This document shows, piece after piece, positions 35,461 through 44,153 of a stretch of 64,000 nucleotides of DNA; the first letter of the stretch is position 1, and each line of letters opens with the position of its first letter. A program made the translations under genes and the position numbers. Location: positions 1 through 64,000 of the forward strand of contig JASCOD010000005.1 of NCBI GenBank assembly GCA_029959615.1. Direction: 5' to 3'. This DNA is from Flavobacteriaceae bacterium PS02338 (lineage in GTDB: Bacteria > Bacteroidota > Bacteroidia > Sphingobacteriales > Sphingobacteriaceae). The notes under the pieces are model-generated. The model was not told where the DNA came from, did not search any database, and saw only the letters and a list, made by a program, of their open reading frames with translations.

Positions 35461-36609
35461 ATGTTAACTTTACAATTAAATTTTAGTCGGCAGTATATGC
35501 AAATACAATTACCATTTATAGTTAGACTCACTTTTGCGTTACTCTCCATCTTGATGCTGGGGTATCTAGCCATTATTGGTAAAAGTATACTTTCTCCTCT
35601 TTTATTCTCACTACTATTAGCTTTTTTAATGTTACCATTGGCTAATTTCATAGAGACAAAACTGAGGTTAAAAAGAAGTTTAGCTACAATACTTACCGTG
35701 GTTATTATGTTAGCGGTTCTTTATGGTATAGGACATTTTTTCGCCATGCAACTGAGTGAACTGTGGGCCGATTGGCCTCTATTAGAAAAACAGGTAACCA
35801 ACTCGTTTCATGAATTACAGCATTGGATTTCTAAAACCTTTCACGTAAATATCAGCAAACAAGAAACTTATTTAGCTGATAGCGCTGAAAAAGCCCTAGC
35901 AACTAGCGCTACGGTAGTTGGAACCACAATAATCACACTTTCTTCAAGCTTGTTATTTATTGCTTTCACGCTATTATTTACCTTTTTCCTACTTAATTAT
36001 AGAAGGCTACTTTATAGATTTCTTAGCACGGTTTTTATTGAGGACCATAAAGCAAAAGTTACAGAAACTGTTAATGAGATACAACGAATCATCAAAAAAT
36101 ATATCACAGGATTATTCATTCAAATGATTATTGTGAGCGTATTGATGATATTGACACTATCCATTCTAGATGTAAAATATGCTATTCTTTTAGGGCTGGT
36201 TGCTGGAATTTTCAATATCATCCCCTATTTAGGTATTTCAATAGCCTTAATCATTAGTGTACTAATTACTTTCGCTACTGCTGGTGCAACCAAAACTTTA
36301 TTCGTATTGCTTGCTTACGTGGGTGTACACACTATTGATGGCAATATTTTGATGCCGCTAATTGTAGGTTCCAAAGTTAAAATAAATGCACTCGTGGCTT
36401 TTATTGGCATTGTTGTAGGCGAAATGCTTTGGGGAATTTCTGGTATGTTTTTATGTATGCCCTATCTGGCGATGCTCAAAATTATCTTCCAAAAAGTTGA
36501 TGGCCTAGATGCTTGGGCAATCCTGTTAGGCGAAGAACAAAAAAATGTCAGAAGAAAGAAAAGGATATCCTTATTTAAACCCAAAAAAGTGATAAAAACT
36601 GATGAGTGA
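35461..36609 (+). CDS. AI-2E family transporter (PerM/YdiK type)
   Basis: A 382-residue polytopic inner-membrane protein with about seven or eight helices, and the family features YAILLGLVAGIFNIIPYLGISI and MPLIVGSKVKINALVAFIGIVVGEMLWG. Members include TqsA and sodium/proton antiporters; the substrate is unknown here. The start may be the ATG at 35461 or an internal ATG at 35497, after which the protein begins with QIQLPFIVRLTFALL. A TAACTTTA sequence overlaps the first codons and would be a -7 box for the later start. Its end overlaps the next gene by eight bases. Confidence 0.85.
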   Translation: MLTLQLNFSRQYMQIQLPFIVRLTFALLSILMLGYLAIIGKSILSPLLFSLLLAFLMLPLANFIETKLRLKRSLATILTVVIMLAVLYGIGHFFAMQLSELWADWPLLEKQVTNSFHELQHWISKTFHVNISKQETYLADSAEKALATSATVVGTTIITLSSSLLFIAFTLLFTFFLLNYRRLLYRFLSTVFIEDHKAKVTETVNEIQRIIKKYITGLFIQMIIVSVLMILTLSILDVKYAILLGLVAGIFNIIPYLGISIALIISVLITFATAGATKTLFVLLAYVGVHTIDGNILMPLIVGSKVKINALVAFIGIVVGEMLWGISGMFLCMPYLAMLKIIFQKVDGLDAWAILLGEEQKNVRRKKRISLFKPKKVIKTDE

Positions 36610-36913
36610 GCCAAATAAACAGCCGTCCAAATCTCCTCATATACTTAACACTTCTGCAAATCTTTTAGGTTTTTGTTTCGTAGTACTTACGTCTAGTAAG
36701 ATCACAAAAATGAGCGAAGCCTCTTATATAGATGAAGGTGCTACCTTAGCTATTGTAAGTTTCATGAGTAGCTGTTTACTGTCATTTCTAGCCATCAGAA
36801 ACAAATCTCAACAACGTTCAACAAGGTTAGAAAAACTGGCTGATGTTTTATTTCTTTGTGGATTGATCATTTTATTTCTAACTACGATTCTAATTGCTTT
36901 TAACGTTATATAA
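36602..36913 (+). CDS. Small membrane protein
   Basis: A 103-residue protein with three predicted membrane helices (about 20-32, 44-64 and 82-102) and a polar N-terminus. I do not recognise a family. It overlaps the end of the permease gene (ATGAGTGA, eight bases) and ends two bases before mazG, so it is translated from the same message. It may be a helper of the permease, but nothing proves it. Confidence 0.7.
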   Translation: MSEPNKQPSKSPHILNTSANLLGFCFVVLTSSKITKMSEASYIDEGATLAIVSFMSSCLLSFLAIRNKSQQRSTRLEKLADVLFLCGLIILFLTTILIAFNVI

Positions 36914-36915
36914 TT

Positions 36916-37722
36916 ATGCCTGCTAATATTCCACCTATAAGTTCTTCAACGCCCGACGGCGCTTTTTTACGTTTACTAAATGTGTTAGACACGTTGCGCA
37001 CGCAATGTCCATGGGATAAAAAACAGACTATGGAAACGCTTAGGCATTTAACCATTGAAGAAACCTATGAGCTTTCTGATGCCATTTTAGATGGCGATAT
37101 GCAAGAAATCAAAAAGGAACTTGGGGATGTAATGATGCATTTGGTTTTTTATGCCAGAATTGGGAGCGAACAAAATCAGTTCAATATTACGGATGTTTTG
37201 AATGGTGTTTGCGATAAATTAACTAGCAGGCATCCTCACATTTATGGTGATGTTGAAGTAGAAAATGAAGAGCAAGTAAAGCAAAATTGGGAAAAACTTA
37301 AATTAAAGGAAGGCAATAAATCGGTATTAGCGGGTGTACCAACTTCTTTACCAGCGCTAGTAAAAGCAAGCAGAATACAGGAAAAAGCTAAGGGTGTGGG
37401 CTTCGATTGGGAAGAAAAGCAGCAGGTTTGGGAAAAAGTAGAAGAAGAACTACAAGAATTTAAGGATGAATTCAATATTACTGATGGCAAACAAATAGAT
37501 GTTGAAAAAGCAGAAGGAGAATTTGGCGATTTACTTTTTTCTCTAGTCAACTACGCCCGATTTATCGATATCAACCCTGAAAATGCCTTGGAAAAAACCA
37601 ATAAAAAGTTCATTAAACGTTTTCAGTATTTAGAAGAAAAAGCAAAAGAAAGTGGAAAGGCCCTACAGGATATGACTCTTGCCGAAATGGATATTTACTG
37701 GAACGAGGCGAAAAAGTTATAA
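36916..37722 (+). CDS. mazG: Nucleoside triphosphate pyrophosphohydrolase MazG
   Basis: A 268-residue tandem MazG protein that hydrolyses NTPs to NMP and pyrophosphate as house-cleaning. The N-terminal module holds LDTLRTQCPWDKKQTMETLR, then EETYELSDAI and KKELGDVMMHLVFYA with the metal-binding EExx and ExxD motifs. The C-terminal module repeats the pattern (VEEELQEFKDE, then AEGEFGDLLFSLVNYAR). Length matches the E. coli type. It ends a three-gene unit with the permease and the small membrane protein. Confidence 0.95.
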   Translation: MPANIPPISSSTPDGAFLRLLNVLDTLRTQCPWDKKQTMETLRHLTIEETYELSDAILDGDMQEIKKELGDVMMHLVFYARIGSEQNQFNITDVLNGVCDKLTSRHPHIYGDVEVENEEQVKQNWEKLKLKEGNKSVLAGVPTSLPALVKASRIQEKAKGVGFDWEEKQQVWEKVEEELQEFKDEFNITDGKQIDVEKAEGEFGDLLFSLVNYARFIDINPENALEKTNKKFIKRFQYLEEKAKESGKALQDMTLAEMDIYWNEAKKL

Positions 37723-37733
37723 ATTAAATTATC

Positions 37734-37795
37734 GTTATGCTGAATTTATTTCAGCACCCGTTAGCTAAACTGACCCTGAAATAAATTCAGGGTGA
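37734..37795. repeat. Intergenic hairpin with CTGAATTTATTTCAG core
   Basis: GTTATGCTGAATTTATTTCAG (from 37734) is nearly complementary to the segment ending GGGTGAC at 37795, in which the core appears as CTGAAATAAATTCAG. It belongs to the GTCAT/ATGAC-ended hairpins of the window and follows mazG. Confidence 0.65.
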
Positions 37796-37827
37796 CAACA
37801 GTCGAACATTAATACTCAAATAAGATC

Positions 37828-38190
37828 ATGGAAAAGTACGAAACAATTGACGAATACATTTCTTCATTTCCCGTAGAAACTCAAAAAATTCTACAACAGC
37901 TCCGAGAAGATTTGCAGCAAATGATTCCTGATGCGAAACAAAAAATCAGCTATGCAATTCCAACATTTACATTAAACGGTAATTTAATCCATTTCGCTGG
38001 TTACAAAAATCACATCGGTTTGTATCCTGGTGGTAAAGCAGTAGAAGCTTTAGCTGATGATTTAAAAGGATATCACACTTCTAAAGGCACAGTTCAATTT
38101 CCAATAGACAAGCCAATGCCAATGGCTTTGATTAAAAAGATTGTTGATTTCTGCGTGGCACAGAATTTAGTGAAGCAGAAAAAGAAATAA
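37828..38190 (+). CDS. DUF1801 family protein (CyaY/YdhG-like fold)
   Basis: A 120-residue cytoplasmic protein with the DUF1801 pattern: IDEYISSFPVETQKILQQLR at the start, then PDAKQKISYAIPTFTLNGNLI, HFAGYKNHIGLYPG and KGTVQFPIDKPMP. Members adopt a frataxin-like alpha/beta fold, but no firm function is known. It is isolated between a hairpin repeat and the convergent S4-domain gene. Confidence 0.85.
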   Translation: MEKYETIDEYISSFPVETQKILQQLREDLQQMIPDAKQKISYAIPTFTLNGNLIHFAGYKNHIGLYPGGKAVEALADDLKGYHTSKGTVQFPIDKPMPMALIKKIVDFCVAQNLVKQKKK

Positions 38191-38257
38191 TTTTGGATGT
38201 TGGAAAGTTGAAACATTATCAGCTGAATACTGATACCTGACCACTAATACCTATTTC

Positions 38258-38659
38258 CTAATCCTCATCTTCCCAAAAACCACCCAATAAATCATCCGTT
38301 TCACGACGATCCTTCTTCGTGGGTCTTCCGGCTCCCCTGTCTCTTTTCAGCGTTGGCGCATGAAATACCGATTTAAAAGCATGGGTTTCTTCTACTGGCG
38401 TTAAATCTTTGTATTTAGTTACTGCAATTTTCGCATCGGTCCTGTTATAAGAGAAATCTATTACTTCAATTACTTTTCGTTCAACGCCCTTGCTTATTTG
38501 GTAAACATCTCCAATTTTCACTATAGCAGAAGGTTTAATATTTTGTCCTTTCAACTTCACTCTACCAGCTTTGCAAGCATCAGTTGCCAAACTTCTGGTT
38601 TTAAAAACACGGATAGCCCAAAGATATTTATCAACACGTAATTTTTCTGCTTCTCCCAT
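38258..38659 (-). CDS. S4-domain RNA-binding protein (Hsp15-like)
   Basis: A 133-residue protein with an N-terminal S4 domain (LRVDKYLWAIRVFKTRSLAT then CKAGRVKLKGQNIKPS) like heat-shock protein 15. Hsp15 recycles blocked 50S subunits with nascent chains by binding rRNA; the role here is by homology. The basic and then acidic C-terminus (RGAGRPTKKDRR, then an Asp/Glu-rich end) is typical for Bacteroidota members. A -7 box TAATTTTG (38664-38671) ends four bases before the ATG. Confidence 0.9.
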   Translation of the reverse strand: MGEAEKLRVDKYLWAIRVFKTRSLATDACKAGRVKLKGQNIKPSAIVKIGDVYQISKGVERKVIEVIDFSYNRTDAKIAVTKYKDLTPVEETHAFKSVFHAPTLKRDRGAGRPTKKDRRETDDLLGGFWEDED

Positions 38660-38663
38660 GATT

Positions 38664-38671
38664 CAAAATTA
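38664..38671 (-). promoter_or_regulatory. -7 box of the S4-domain gene
   Basis: Read leftward, TAATTTTG is followed by AATC and the ATG. No TTG lies at the expected -33 distance. It is one of the N4-spaced boxes. Confidence 0.5.
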
Positions 38672-38754
38672 AACAAATTTTAGATTTGCGTGTTCAGATT
38701 TACATATACATACGAAAAGTAAAATTTATTACTTACAACTTTCCACCTTTAACC

Positions 38755-38785
38755 TTGAACTTTTAACTTATAAAGACTTATTTTG
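38755..38785 (+). promoter_or_regulatory. dapD promoter
   Basis: TTG (38755-38757), a 20-base spacer and TTATTTTG (38778-38785), one base off the TAnnTTTG consensus. The ATG lies 18 bases downstream of the box, an ordinary leader. Confidence 0.55.
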
Positions 38786-38803
38786 CATAAATTTTAAAAT
38801 ACA

Positions 38804-39622
38804 ATGATTGCTGAACTTAAAAAACAAATAGAAGAAGCTTGGGAAGACAGAAGCTTATTACAATACAAAGAATATTCTGAGGCTATCGAAACAGTTATCC
38901 AAAGACTGAATAGCGGCGAAATTAGAGTTGCTGAGCCAATTTTAAATGGCTGGGGAATTAACGAATGGGTAAAAAAAGCGGTTATCCTTTATTTCCCAAT
39001 TAAGCAAATGGGCGAAACAAAAGCTGGTCCTTTTGTTTTCCACGATAAAATGGACTTAAAAACCGATTATAAAGAAAAAGGTGTACGCGTAGTACCAATG
39101 GCTAGTGCTCGTTATGGTGCTTTCTTGGCTCCTGGCGTTATCATGATGCCTTCTTATGTAAACATTGGTGCTTATGTAGACGAAGGTACCATGGTGGATA
39201 CTTGGGCTACCGTAGGTTCATGTGCACAAATCGGCAAACGCGTTCACTTAAGTGGTGGTGTAGGTATTGGCGGTGTTTTGGAGCCAGTTCAAGCTGCACC
39301 AGTGATCATCGAAGACGATTGTTTCTTAGGTTCTAGAGCAATTGTAGTAGAAGGTGTACGTGTAGAAAAAGAAGCGGTTTTAGGTGCTAACGTAGTATTA
39401 ACAGCGTCAACTAAAATCATCGATGTTACTGGCGAAACTCCCGTTGAATACAAAGGTATTGTTCCTTCTCGTTCAGTAGTTATTCCTGGTTCTTACACTA
39501 AAAAATTCCCTGCTGGCGAATTTCAAGTACCATGTGCTTTAATTATTGGCAAGCGTAAAGAATCGACGGATAAAAAGACTTCTCTTAATGATGCGTTGAG
39601 AGAAAATAATGTAGCTGTATAA
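38804..39622 (+). CDS. dapD: 2,3,4,5-tetrahydropyridine-2,6-dicarboxylate N-succinyltransferase
   Basis: DapD transfers succinyl from succinyl-CoA to tetrahydrodipicolinate in the succinylase branch of lysine and diaminopimelate synthesis. The 272 residues have the helical N-terminal domain (IEEAWEDRSLLQ) and a left-handed beta-helix built of hexapeptide repeats from about 105 to 230 (PSYVNIGAYVDEGTMVDTWATVG, HLSGGVGIGGVLEP, DDCFLGSRAIVVEGV). It is the first gene of a rightward group, with three glycosyltransferases after it, the first only nine bases later and in the same frame. Confidence 0.95.
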   Translation: MIAELKKQIEEAWEDRSLLQYKEYSEAIETVIQRLNSGEIRVAEPILNGWGINEWVKKAVILYFPIKQMGETKAGPFVFHDKMDLKTDYKEKGVRVVPMASARYGAFLAPGVIMMPSYVNIGAYVDEGTMVDTWATVGSCAQIGKRVHLSGGVGIGGVLEPVQAAPVIIEDDCFLGSRAIVVEGVRVEKEAVLGANVVLTASTKIIDVTGETPVEYKGIVPSRSVVIPGSYTKKFPAGEFQVPCALIIGKRKESTDKKTSLNDALRENNVAV

Positions 39623-39631
39623 AGCCTAAAG

Positions 39632-40846
39632 GTGGAAGCAGAAAGCAAAAAGCAACTTAATAAAGCCGAAAGTGCTAAACTTGAGCAATCAAGCCTTAGC
39701 CTTTCGGCTTTAGGATTTAAGCTTAAAATTGGCTACGACGGTAAAAGGGCAGCAAATAATCTCACTGGACTAGGCAATTACAGCCGGTTTATAATCGAAA
39801 GTTTAGCGCTCAACTATCCTGAAAACAAGTACTTTATTTATACGCCCAAAATTAAGGAGCAACTCAAAGCATTAAGCATTTTTTCAATAGCCAATGTATT
39901 TTTAAAGTTCCCAGTAGCTGCAGAATTTATGTGGAGAGCCTTAGGAATAAAGGAACAATTAATTATTGACGAGATTGATATATTCCACGGTTTAAGCCAT
40001 GAAATCCCCCTAAATTTACGCAAAACAAACATCAAATCCGTTGTTACTATACATGATTTGATCTTTCTCAAAAAACCTAGCTATTACAAATTTATCGATC
40101 GGAAGATCTACGAGCTAAAAAGCAAATACGCCTGTAAAAATGCAGACCGAATTATTGCAATCAGCGAACGCACCAAAAAGGATATTATTGAACTTTATCA
40201 TATCCCAGAAGAAAAAATAGACATCGTTTACCAAGGTTGTGAAGAAGCTTTTAAGGCAAAAGTAATTTCTTCTAAAATAGAAGAAGTCAGGAATAAGTAT
40301 CAACTTCCAAATCAGTTCATCTTAAACGTTGGTACTATTGAGGAAAGAAAAAATGTTAATTTGGTGATAGAAGCTTTAGCCTTAACCTCTACTTCATATC
40401 CGTTAGTGATAGTGGGCAAACCTACTCCGTATTTAGAAAAAGTAAAGCAATCCATCTCAAAACATCAATTACAGCACAGAGTGATCTTTTTACACAGTGT
40501 TACTTTTGACGATCTGCCAGCTATTTATCAAGCTGCATCACTGTTTGTTTACCCATCATTTTACGAAGGATTTGGGATACCTATCATCGAAGCAATTAAC
40601 AGCGGTCTTCCTGTTATTGCAGCAAGCGGTTCTTGCTTAGAAGAAGCTGGAGGCCCAAATAGTATCTATATTTCACCTAACGATGCAAAAGAACTAGCGG
40701 TTGCAATCGATAGAACATTAGGAGATGGGAATCTCAGACAAGAAATGATTAGCAATTCATTAAAATATGTGAAGAAATTCAACAATGATTTCGTTGCTAC
40801 AGAAGTAATGAAGTGTTATCAAAAAGCCCTATCAGAAAAGATATAG
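39632..40846 (+). CDS. Glycosyltransferase family 1/GT4-like
   Basis: A GT-B fold glycosyltransferase of 404 residues. The family-typical N-terminus begins only at about residue 31 (LKIGYDGKRAANNLTGLGNYSR), and the C-terminal donor-binding half has LNVGTIEERKNVNLV, VGKPTPYLEK, and VYPSFYEGFGIPIIEAINSGLPVIA with the conserved E-x7-E. The only in-frame start after the dapD stop is the GTG at 39632, so the first 30 residues (Lys/Glu/Ser-rich) are encoded by DNA containing an 11-bp inverted repeat (39662-39672 and 39701-39711) that looks intergenic. The true start is therefore uncertain. Likely role: surface glycan synthesis. Confidence 0.8.
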   Translation: MEAESKKQLNKAESAKLEQSSLSLSALGFKLKIGYDGKRAANNLTGLGNYSRFIIESLALNYPENKYFIYTPKIKEQLKALSIFSIANVFLKFPVAAEFMWRALGIKEQLIIDEIDIFHGLSHEIPLNLRKTNIKSVVTIHDLIFLKKPSYYKFIDRKIYELKSKYACKNADRIIAISERTKKDIIELYHIPEEKIDIVYQGCEEAFKAKVISSKIEEVRNKYQLPNQFILNVGTIEERKNVNLVIEALALTSTSYPLVIVGKPTPYLEKVKQSISKHQLQHRVIFLHSVTFDDLPAIYQAASLFVYPSFYEGFGIPIIEAINSGLPVIAASGSCLEEAGGPNSIYISPNDAKELAVAIDRTLGDGNLRQEMISNSLKYVKKFNNDFVATEVMKCYQKALSEKI

Positions 40847-40908
40847 CTGCAATTTACTTCAATAAGCAAGCATTTACTTAATTTCGCTCTCCAACAAATC
40901 CCTAACAA

Positions 40909-41790
40909 ATGAAAGTTGCCGGTTTTACATTCATTAGAAATGCAGTAAAAAACGACTATACCATCATCGAAGCGATCACTTCTATACTGCCTATCTGTGA
41001 TGAATTCGTGGTTGCACATGGCAATTCGGATGATGAAACACTAGCATTATTAAAAAGTATCAATTCTGATAAGATCCGTATTATTCAAACCACTTGGGAC
41101 GATAGCGTGAGAGAAGGCGGTAGAACATTTGCTTTAGAAACCGACAAAGCCTTTAATGCAATTAGTAAAGATGTTGACTGGGCTTTTTATATACAAGGCG
41201 ACGAGTGTGTACATGAAAAGTATCTTCCCATCATTAAAAAAGAAATGGAGCTTTGCCTTAACGATAAAAAAATTGAAGGCTTACTTTTTAACTACAAACA
41301 TTTTTATGGTTCTTACGATTTTGTAGCTCATTCTAGAAGATGGTACAGGCGGGAAGTTAGGGTCATTAGAAACTTACCAGAAATGCATTCTTATAAGGAT
41401 GCACAAGGATTTAGGTATAATGATAGAAAAGTAAAAGTGAAGCATATTGATGCTTACATCTATCATTATGGCTGGGTTAAACCTCCAGAGGGGTTGACCA
41501 ATAAAGTGCGTAACTTTAATAAGTTTTACACCACAAATGATGAATGGATAGAAGAAACCTATCCAGAATTTACCGCTTTCGACTATAAAAACGCAGACGA
41601 GCTTTACCATTTCACAGAGACTCATCCCCAAACCTTTTTACCGAGAGTAGAAAAAAGCAATTGGAAGTTCAATTTCGACCCTACTCTAGCACAAAACAAA
41701 CTTCCCTTACGTAGAAAAATATTAGCTTGGATAGAAAAAACAACAGGCTTACGCTTATTTGAATACAAGAACTATCAGAAAATAGCCTAA
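40909..41790 (+). CDS. Glycosyltransferase family 2-like protein
   Basis: A 293-residue GT-A type glycosyltransferase. The N-terminus VAGFTFIRNAVKNDYTIIEAI and CDEFVVAHGNSDDETL resembles GT2 proteins that act on surface glycans, and FYIQGDECVHEKYLP holds the likely D-x-D equivalent (QGDE). The second half has conserved aromatic and basic residues (RRWYRREVRVIRN, YHYGWVKPPEG). No membrane helix is seen, so it is cytosolic and probably membrane-peripheral. It lies between a GT4 and a second GT2 gene (four bases before it), consistent with a small glycan gene group; the acceptor is unknown. Confidence 0.8.
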   Translation: MKVAGFTFIRNAVKNDYTIIEAITSILPICDEFVVAHGNSDDETLALLKSINSDKIRIIQTTWDDSVREGGRTFALETDKAFNAISKDVDWAFYIQGDECVHEKYLPIIKKEMELCLNDKKIEGLLFNYKHFYGSYDFVAHSRRWYRREVRVIRNLPEMHSYKDAQGFRYNDRKVKVKHIDAYIYHYGWVKPPEGLTNKVRNFNKFYTTNDEWIEETYPEFTAFDYKNADELYHFTETHPQTFLPRVEKSNWKFNFDPTLAQNKLPLRRKILAWIEKTTGLRLFEYKNYQKIA

Positions 41791-41793
41791 AAG

Positions 41794-42780
41794 ATGAGCA
41801 ATAAAAAAAGCATATCGATTATCTTGCCTAATTACAACGGCAAACATCTGATGGAAGAATTCATTCCCTCAACGCTAGAAGCATTAACTTTCAGCAACGT
41901 TGATTATGAATTTATCGTTATTGATGATTGCTCGAGAGATGAATCCGTAGCTTTTGTTGAAAGTAATTATCCGAATTTTATCCTATTAAAAAACGAAGTA
42001 AACAGCGGATTTTCTAAAACTTGTAATAAAGGGATAAAACAAGCGAGCAAAGATTTGATTTTCCTATTGAATTCAGACGTGCAGCTAACACCAACCTATT
42101 TTGAAAACCAATTCCAGTATTTTTCAAAATCAGAAACATTTGGTGTGATGGGCCGAATCATGAATTTTGATGGGAAGAAAATGGAAGACACGGCCAGACT
42201 ACCCTATTACAAGGGTGGTAAGTTTAAAGCCAATAAGTTTTATTACATCGAAAACGATGAAAATGTTCTAACCACTTATCTATCCGGTGCGAACGCCTTA
42301 ATAGATCGAAAAAAGTTGCAGCAGCTAAATGGCTTCGACGAAATCTATTCACCGTTTTATTTCGAAGATTTTGATCTGGGACTCAGAGCTTGGGAAATGG
42401 GATGGCTTTGCTACTATGACCATCAATCGTATTGCTATCATCAAGTAAGTTCATCAACGAATAAGATAAACAAAGGTAATTCGGTTAAAATTATTTATAA
42501 CAGTAATAGTTTTACCTTACAAAGTTTACACCTAAAAGGATCAAAAAGAATTTTCTGGTTTCTACAGTTGTTTACACTGACACTTCTAGGCCATTTACTA
42601 AAAGGTGAATTTTGGATTATCAAAAGTATTCGTGAATTCCTAGCACAAAAAAATACAATTGCCCAATCTAAATTGGCCTCAAAAACCCTACAAAGAAGGT
42701 TAAACGTCAATTACGACCTTAACCACATCATATCAACAATAAATAATTCTATTGCTGATAAAGATATAAAGTGGTTATAG
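41794..42780 (+). CDS. Glycosyltransferase family 2 (WbbL-like)
   Basis: A 328-residue GT2 enzyme. ISIILPNYNGKHLMEEFIPS opens the nucleotide-binding fold, and FLLNSDVQLTPTY carries the D-x-D-like site. FEDFDLGLRAWEMGW matches the ED/W motif of rhamnosyltransferase-like WbbL. A hydrophobic segment at about 250-270 may attach it to the membrane. Its TAG stop directly abuts the stop of the convergent DUF4136 gene. It is the last of three glycosyltransferase genes after dapD. Confidence 0.85.
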   Translation: MSNKKSISIILPNYNGKHLMEEFIPSTLEALTFSNVDYEFIVIDDCSRDESVAFVESNYPNFILLKNEVNSGFSKTCNKGIKQASKDLIFLLNSDVQLTPTYFENQFQYFSKSETFGVMGRIMNFDGKKMEDTARLPYYKGGKFKANKFYYIENDENVLTTYLSGANALIDRKKLQQLNGFDEIYSPFYFEDFDLGLRAWEMGWLCYYDHQSYCYHQVSSSTNKINKGNSVKIIYNSNSFTLQSLHLKGSKRIFWFLQLFTLTLLGHLLKGEFWIIKSIREFLAQKNTIAQSKLASKTLQRRLNVNYDLNHIISTINNSIADKDIKWL

Positions 42781-43344
42781 TCATTCTCCAGAATGAGGTG
42801 GGTATTGAGCCAAAATTTCCTTAACTCCGGTATTAATTCGCTCTTCCCTATTTTTAAAGCTATCCAAATTAAATCCGTCGCCACGGCCATGCCAAACATG
42901 CATTTTAGTTTTAGGGTCTAAGAAATCGATAACGAATAGTCCTTCTTGGTAACGGTCTATGCTTCGCATTCCTCCTCCCCAAAATGGTCCCCAACCCATA
43001 CCCCAACCCCAGCCTCCACGCCATCCCCAAGGACCACCATAGAAACCATTATCATAAACGTCGGTACGATCGCGTTTCATCACCACCAAATTGACTAATA
43101 GATCTGGCTTTTCCACTTTTGCAAAACCTTTAGCTTGCATTTCTGCATCAACAGCGGCAATCATTCTTTTTTTATCCAAGCCGTTTACGTCAAGTTTTTC
43201 TAAACCTTTTTCGTAAAAATTATAAGTCTTATAGTTTTTGAAGTTTACTTCTTTATCGAAATCTGATGCAACGCGTAAACTTGTACAGGCAGATAGCAGT
43301 ATAGTAACTACTAACAAACTACCTAATTGCTTTATCGTTTTCAT
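42781..43344 (-). CDS. DUF4136 family lipoprotein
   Basis: A lipoprotein of about 187 residues (lipobox LSAC) with the DUF4136 pattern: SDFDKEVNFKNYKTYNFYEKG after the Cys, then KKRMIAAVDAEMQAKGF, DLLVNLVV, and the C-terminal GLFVIDFLDPKTKMHVWHGRG. A loop in the middle is strikingly rich in Gly and Trp (about 25 residues, 43000-43075). The family is widespread in Bacteroidota and of unknown function at the outer membrane. I use the ATG at 43344, because an upstream ATG at 43371 would give an unusually polar start. Confidence 0.8.
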   Translation of the reverse strand: MKTIKQLGSLLVVTILLSACTSLRVASDFDKEVNFKNYKTYNFYEKGLEKLDVNGLDKKRMIAAVDAEMQAKGFAKVEKPDLLVNLVVMKRDRTDVYDNGFYGGPWGWRGGWGWGMGWGPFWGGGMRSIDRYQEGLFVIDFLDPKTKMHVWHGRGDGFNLDSFKNREERINTGVKEILAQYPPHSGE

Positions 43345-43493
43345 ATTATTTGTGTGTGTATTGTTATACATTTATTTACTAGTATAAATTTACCGATAAC
43401 ATTTTTCTTTTCACTTATTTTAACACATCTGTAAGTCAAAATGTTAGTACGAAAATGTAATAAATTAGAGAGATAAGCTTAGATTGTAATGCT

Positions 43494-43501
43494 TAACTTT
43501 G
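43494..43501 (+). promoter_or_regulatory. -7 box of tsaC
   Basis: TAACTTTG ends four bases before the ATG at 43506. No TTG is placed 19 bases upstream. It follows the N4 pattern. Confidence 0.5.
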
Positions 43502-43505
43502 CCAA

Positions 43506-44075
43506 ATGGCGATGAAAGAAGAAATTAATAAAACGTTAGAAATACTAAAAAATGGCGGCGTAATTCTTTACCCTACCGACACCGTCTGGGGATTAGGCTG
43601 TGACGCCACTAACGCCGATGCTGTAGCTAAAGTAAATGAGATCAAAGGTCGTTCTGCAGATAAAAGTTTAATCGTACTATTGGATACGGAAAACAAGTTG
43701 CAGAGCTACGTCAATGATGTTCCAGAAGTCGCCTATGATTTAATCGAATACACAGAAAAACCTTTAACGGTTATTTTTTCAAACGCAAAAAACTTGGCTA
43801 AAAATGTCGTCAATACCGATGGCAGCGTAGGTATCAGAATACCTAAACATGATTTTTGCCAACAATTAATTCAACGTTTCCGAAAGCCCATTGTATCTAC
43901 TTCAGCAAACATTAGCGGTCAACCAACCCCAAAATTCTTTGATGAAATTAGCGATGAAGTTAAAGATGCTGTAGATTACATTGTTGATCTGGAGCAAGAA
44001 AACAGAACTCCAAAACAACCATCCACCATTGTAAAGTTAGGTTCGGGAGGGCAGTTTGAGTTTATTAGAAAATAA
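43506..44075 (+). CDS. tsaC: L-threonylcarbamoyladenylate synthase (Sua5/YciO/YrdC family)
   Basis: A 189-residue YrdC-fold enzyme. It makes threonylcarbamoyl-AMP from threonine, bicarbonate and ATP, the first step of t6A37 modification of ANN-reading tRNAs. Signatures are GGVILYPTDTVWGLGCDA, EIKGRSADKSLIVLL, and SVGIRIPKHDFCQQL with IVSTSANISGQPTP. The C-terminal Sua5 domain is absent, so it is the short TsaC/YrdC form. An in-frame ATG at 43512 is a possible alternative start. Confidence 0.9.
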   Translation: MAMKEEINKTLEILKNGGVILYPTDTVWGLGCDATNADAVAKVNEIKGRSADKSLIVLLDTENKLQSYVNDVPEVAYDLIEYTEKPLTVIFSNAKNLAKNVVNTDGSVGIRIPKHDFCQQLIQRFRKPIVSTSANISGQPTPKFFDEISDEVKDAVDYIVDLEQENRTPKQPSTIVKLGSGGQFEFIRK

Positions 44076-44139
44076 TTTGATTGACGATTTTAGATTGACG
44101 AAGTACGATTTCTAGCATCATTGCTCTAAGCTTTTTTCT

Positions 44140-44147
44140 TAACTTTG
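44140..44147 (+). promoter_or_regulatory. -7 box of the CCA-adding enzyme gene
   Basis: TAACTTTG ends six bases before the ATG at 44154. Its last three bases (TTG) can be mistaken for a start codon at 44145. Confidence 0.5.
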
Positions 44148-44153
44148 CAGTCT

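Noticed and set aside
43441..43460. BlaI-like half-site TACGAAAATG upstream of tsaC
   Set aside because: The second arm is missing, so it is not a dyad like the blaI operators.
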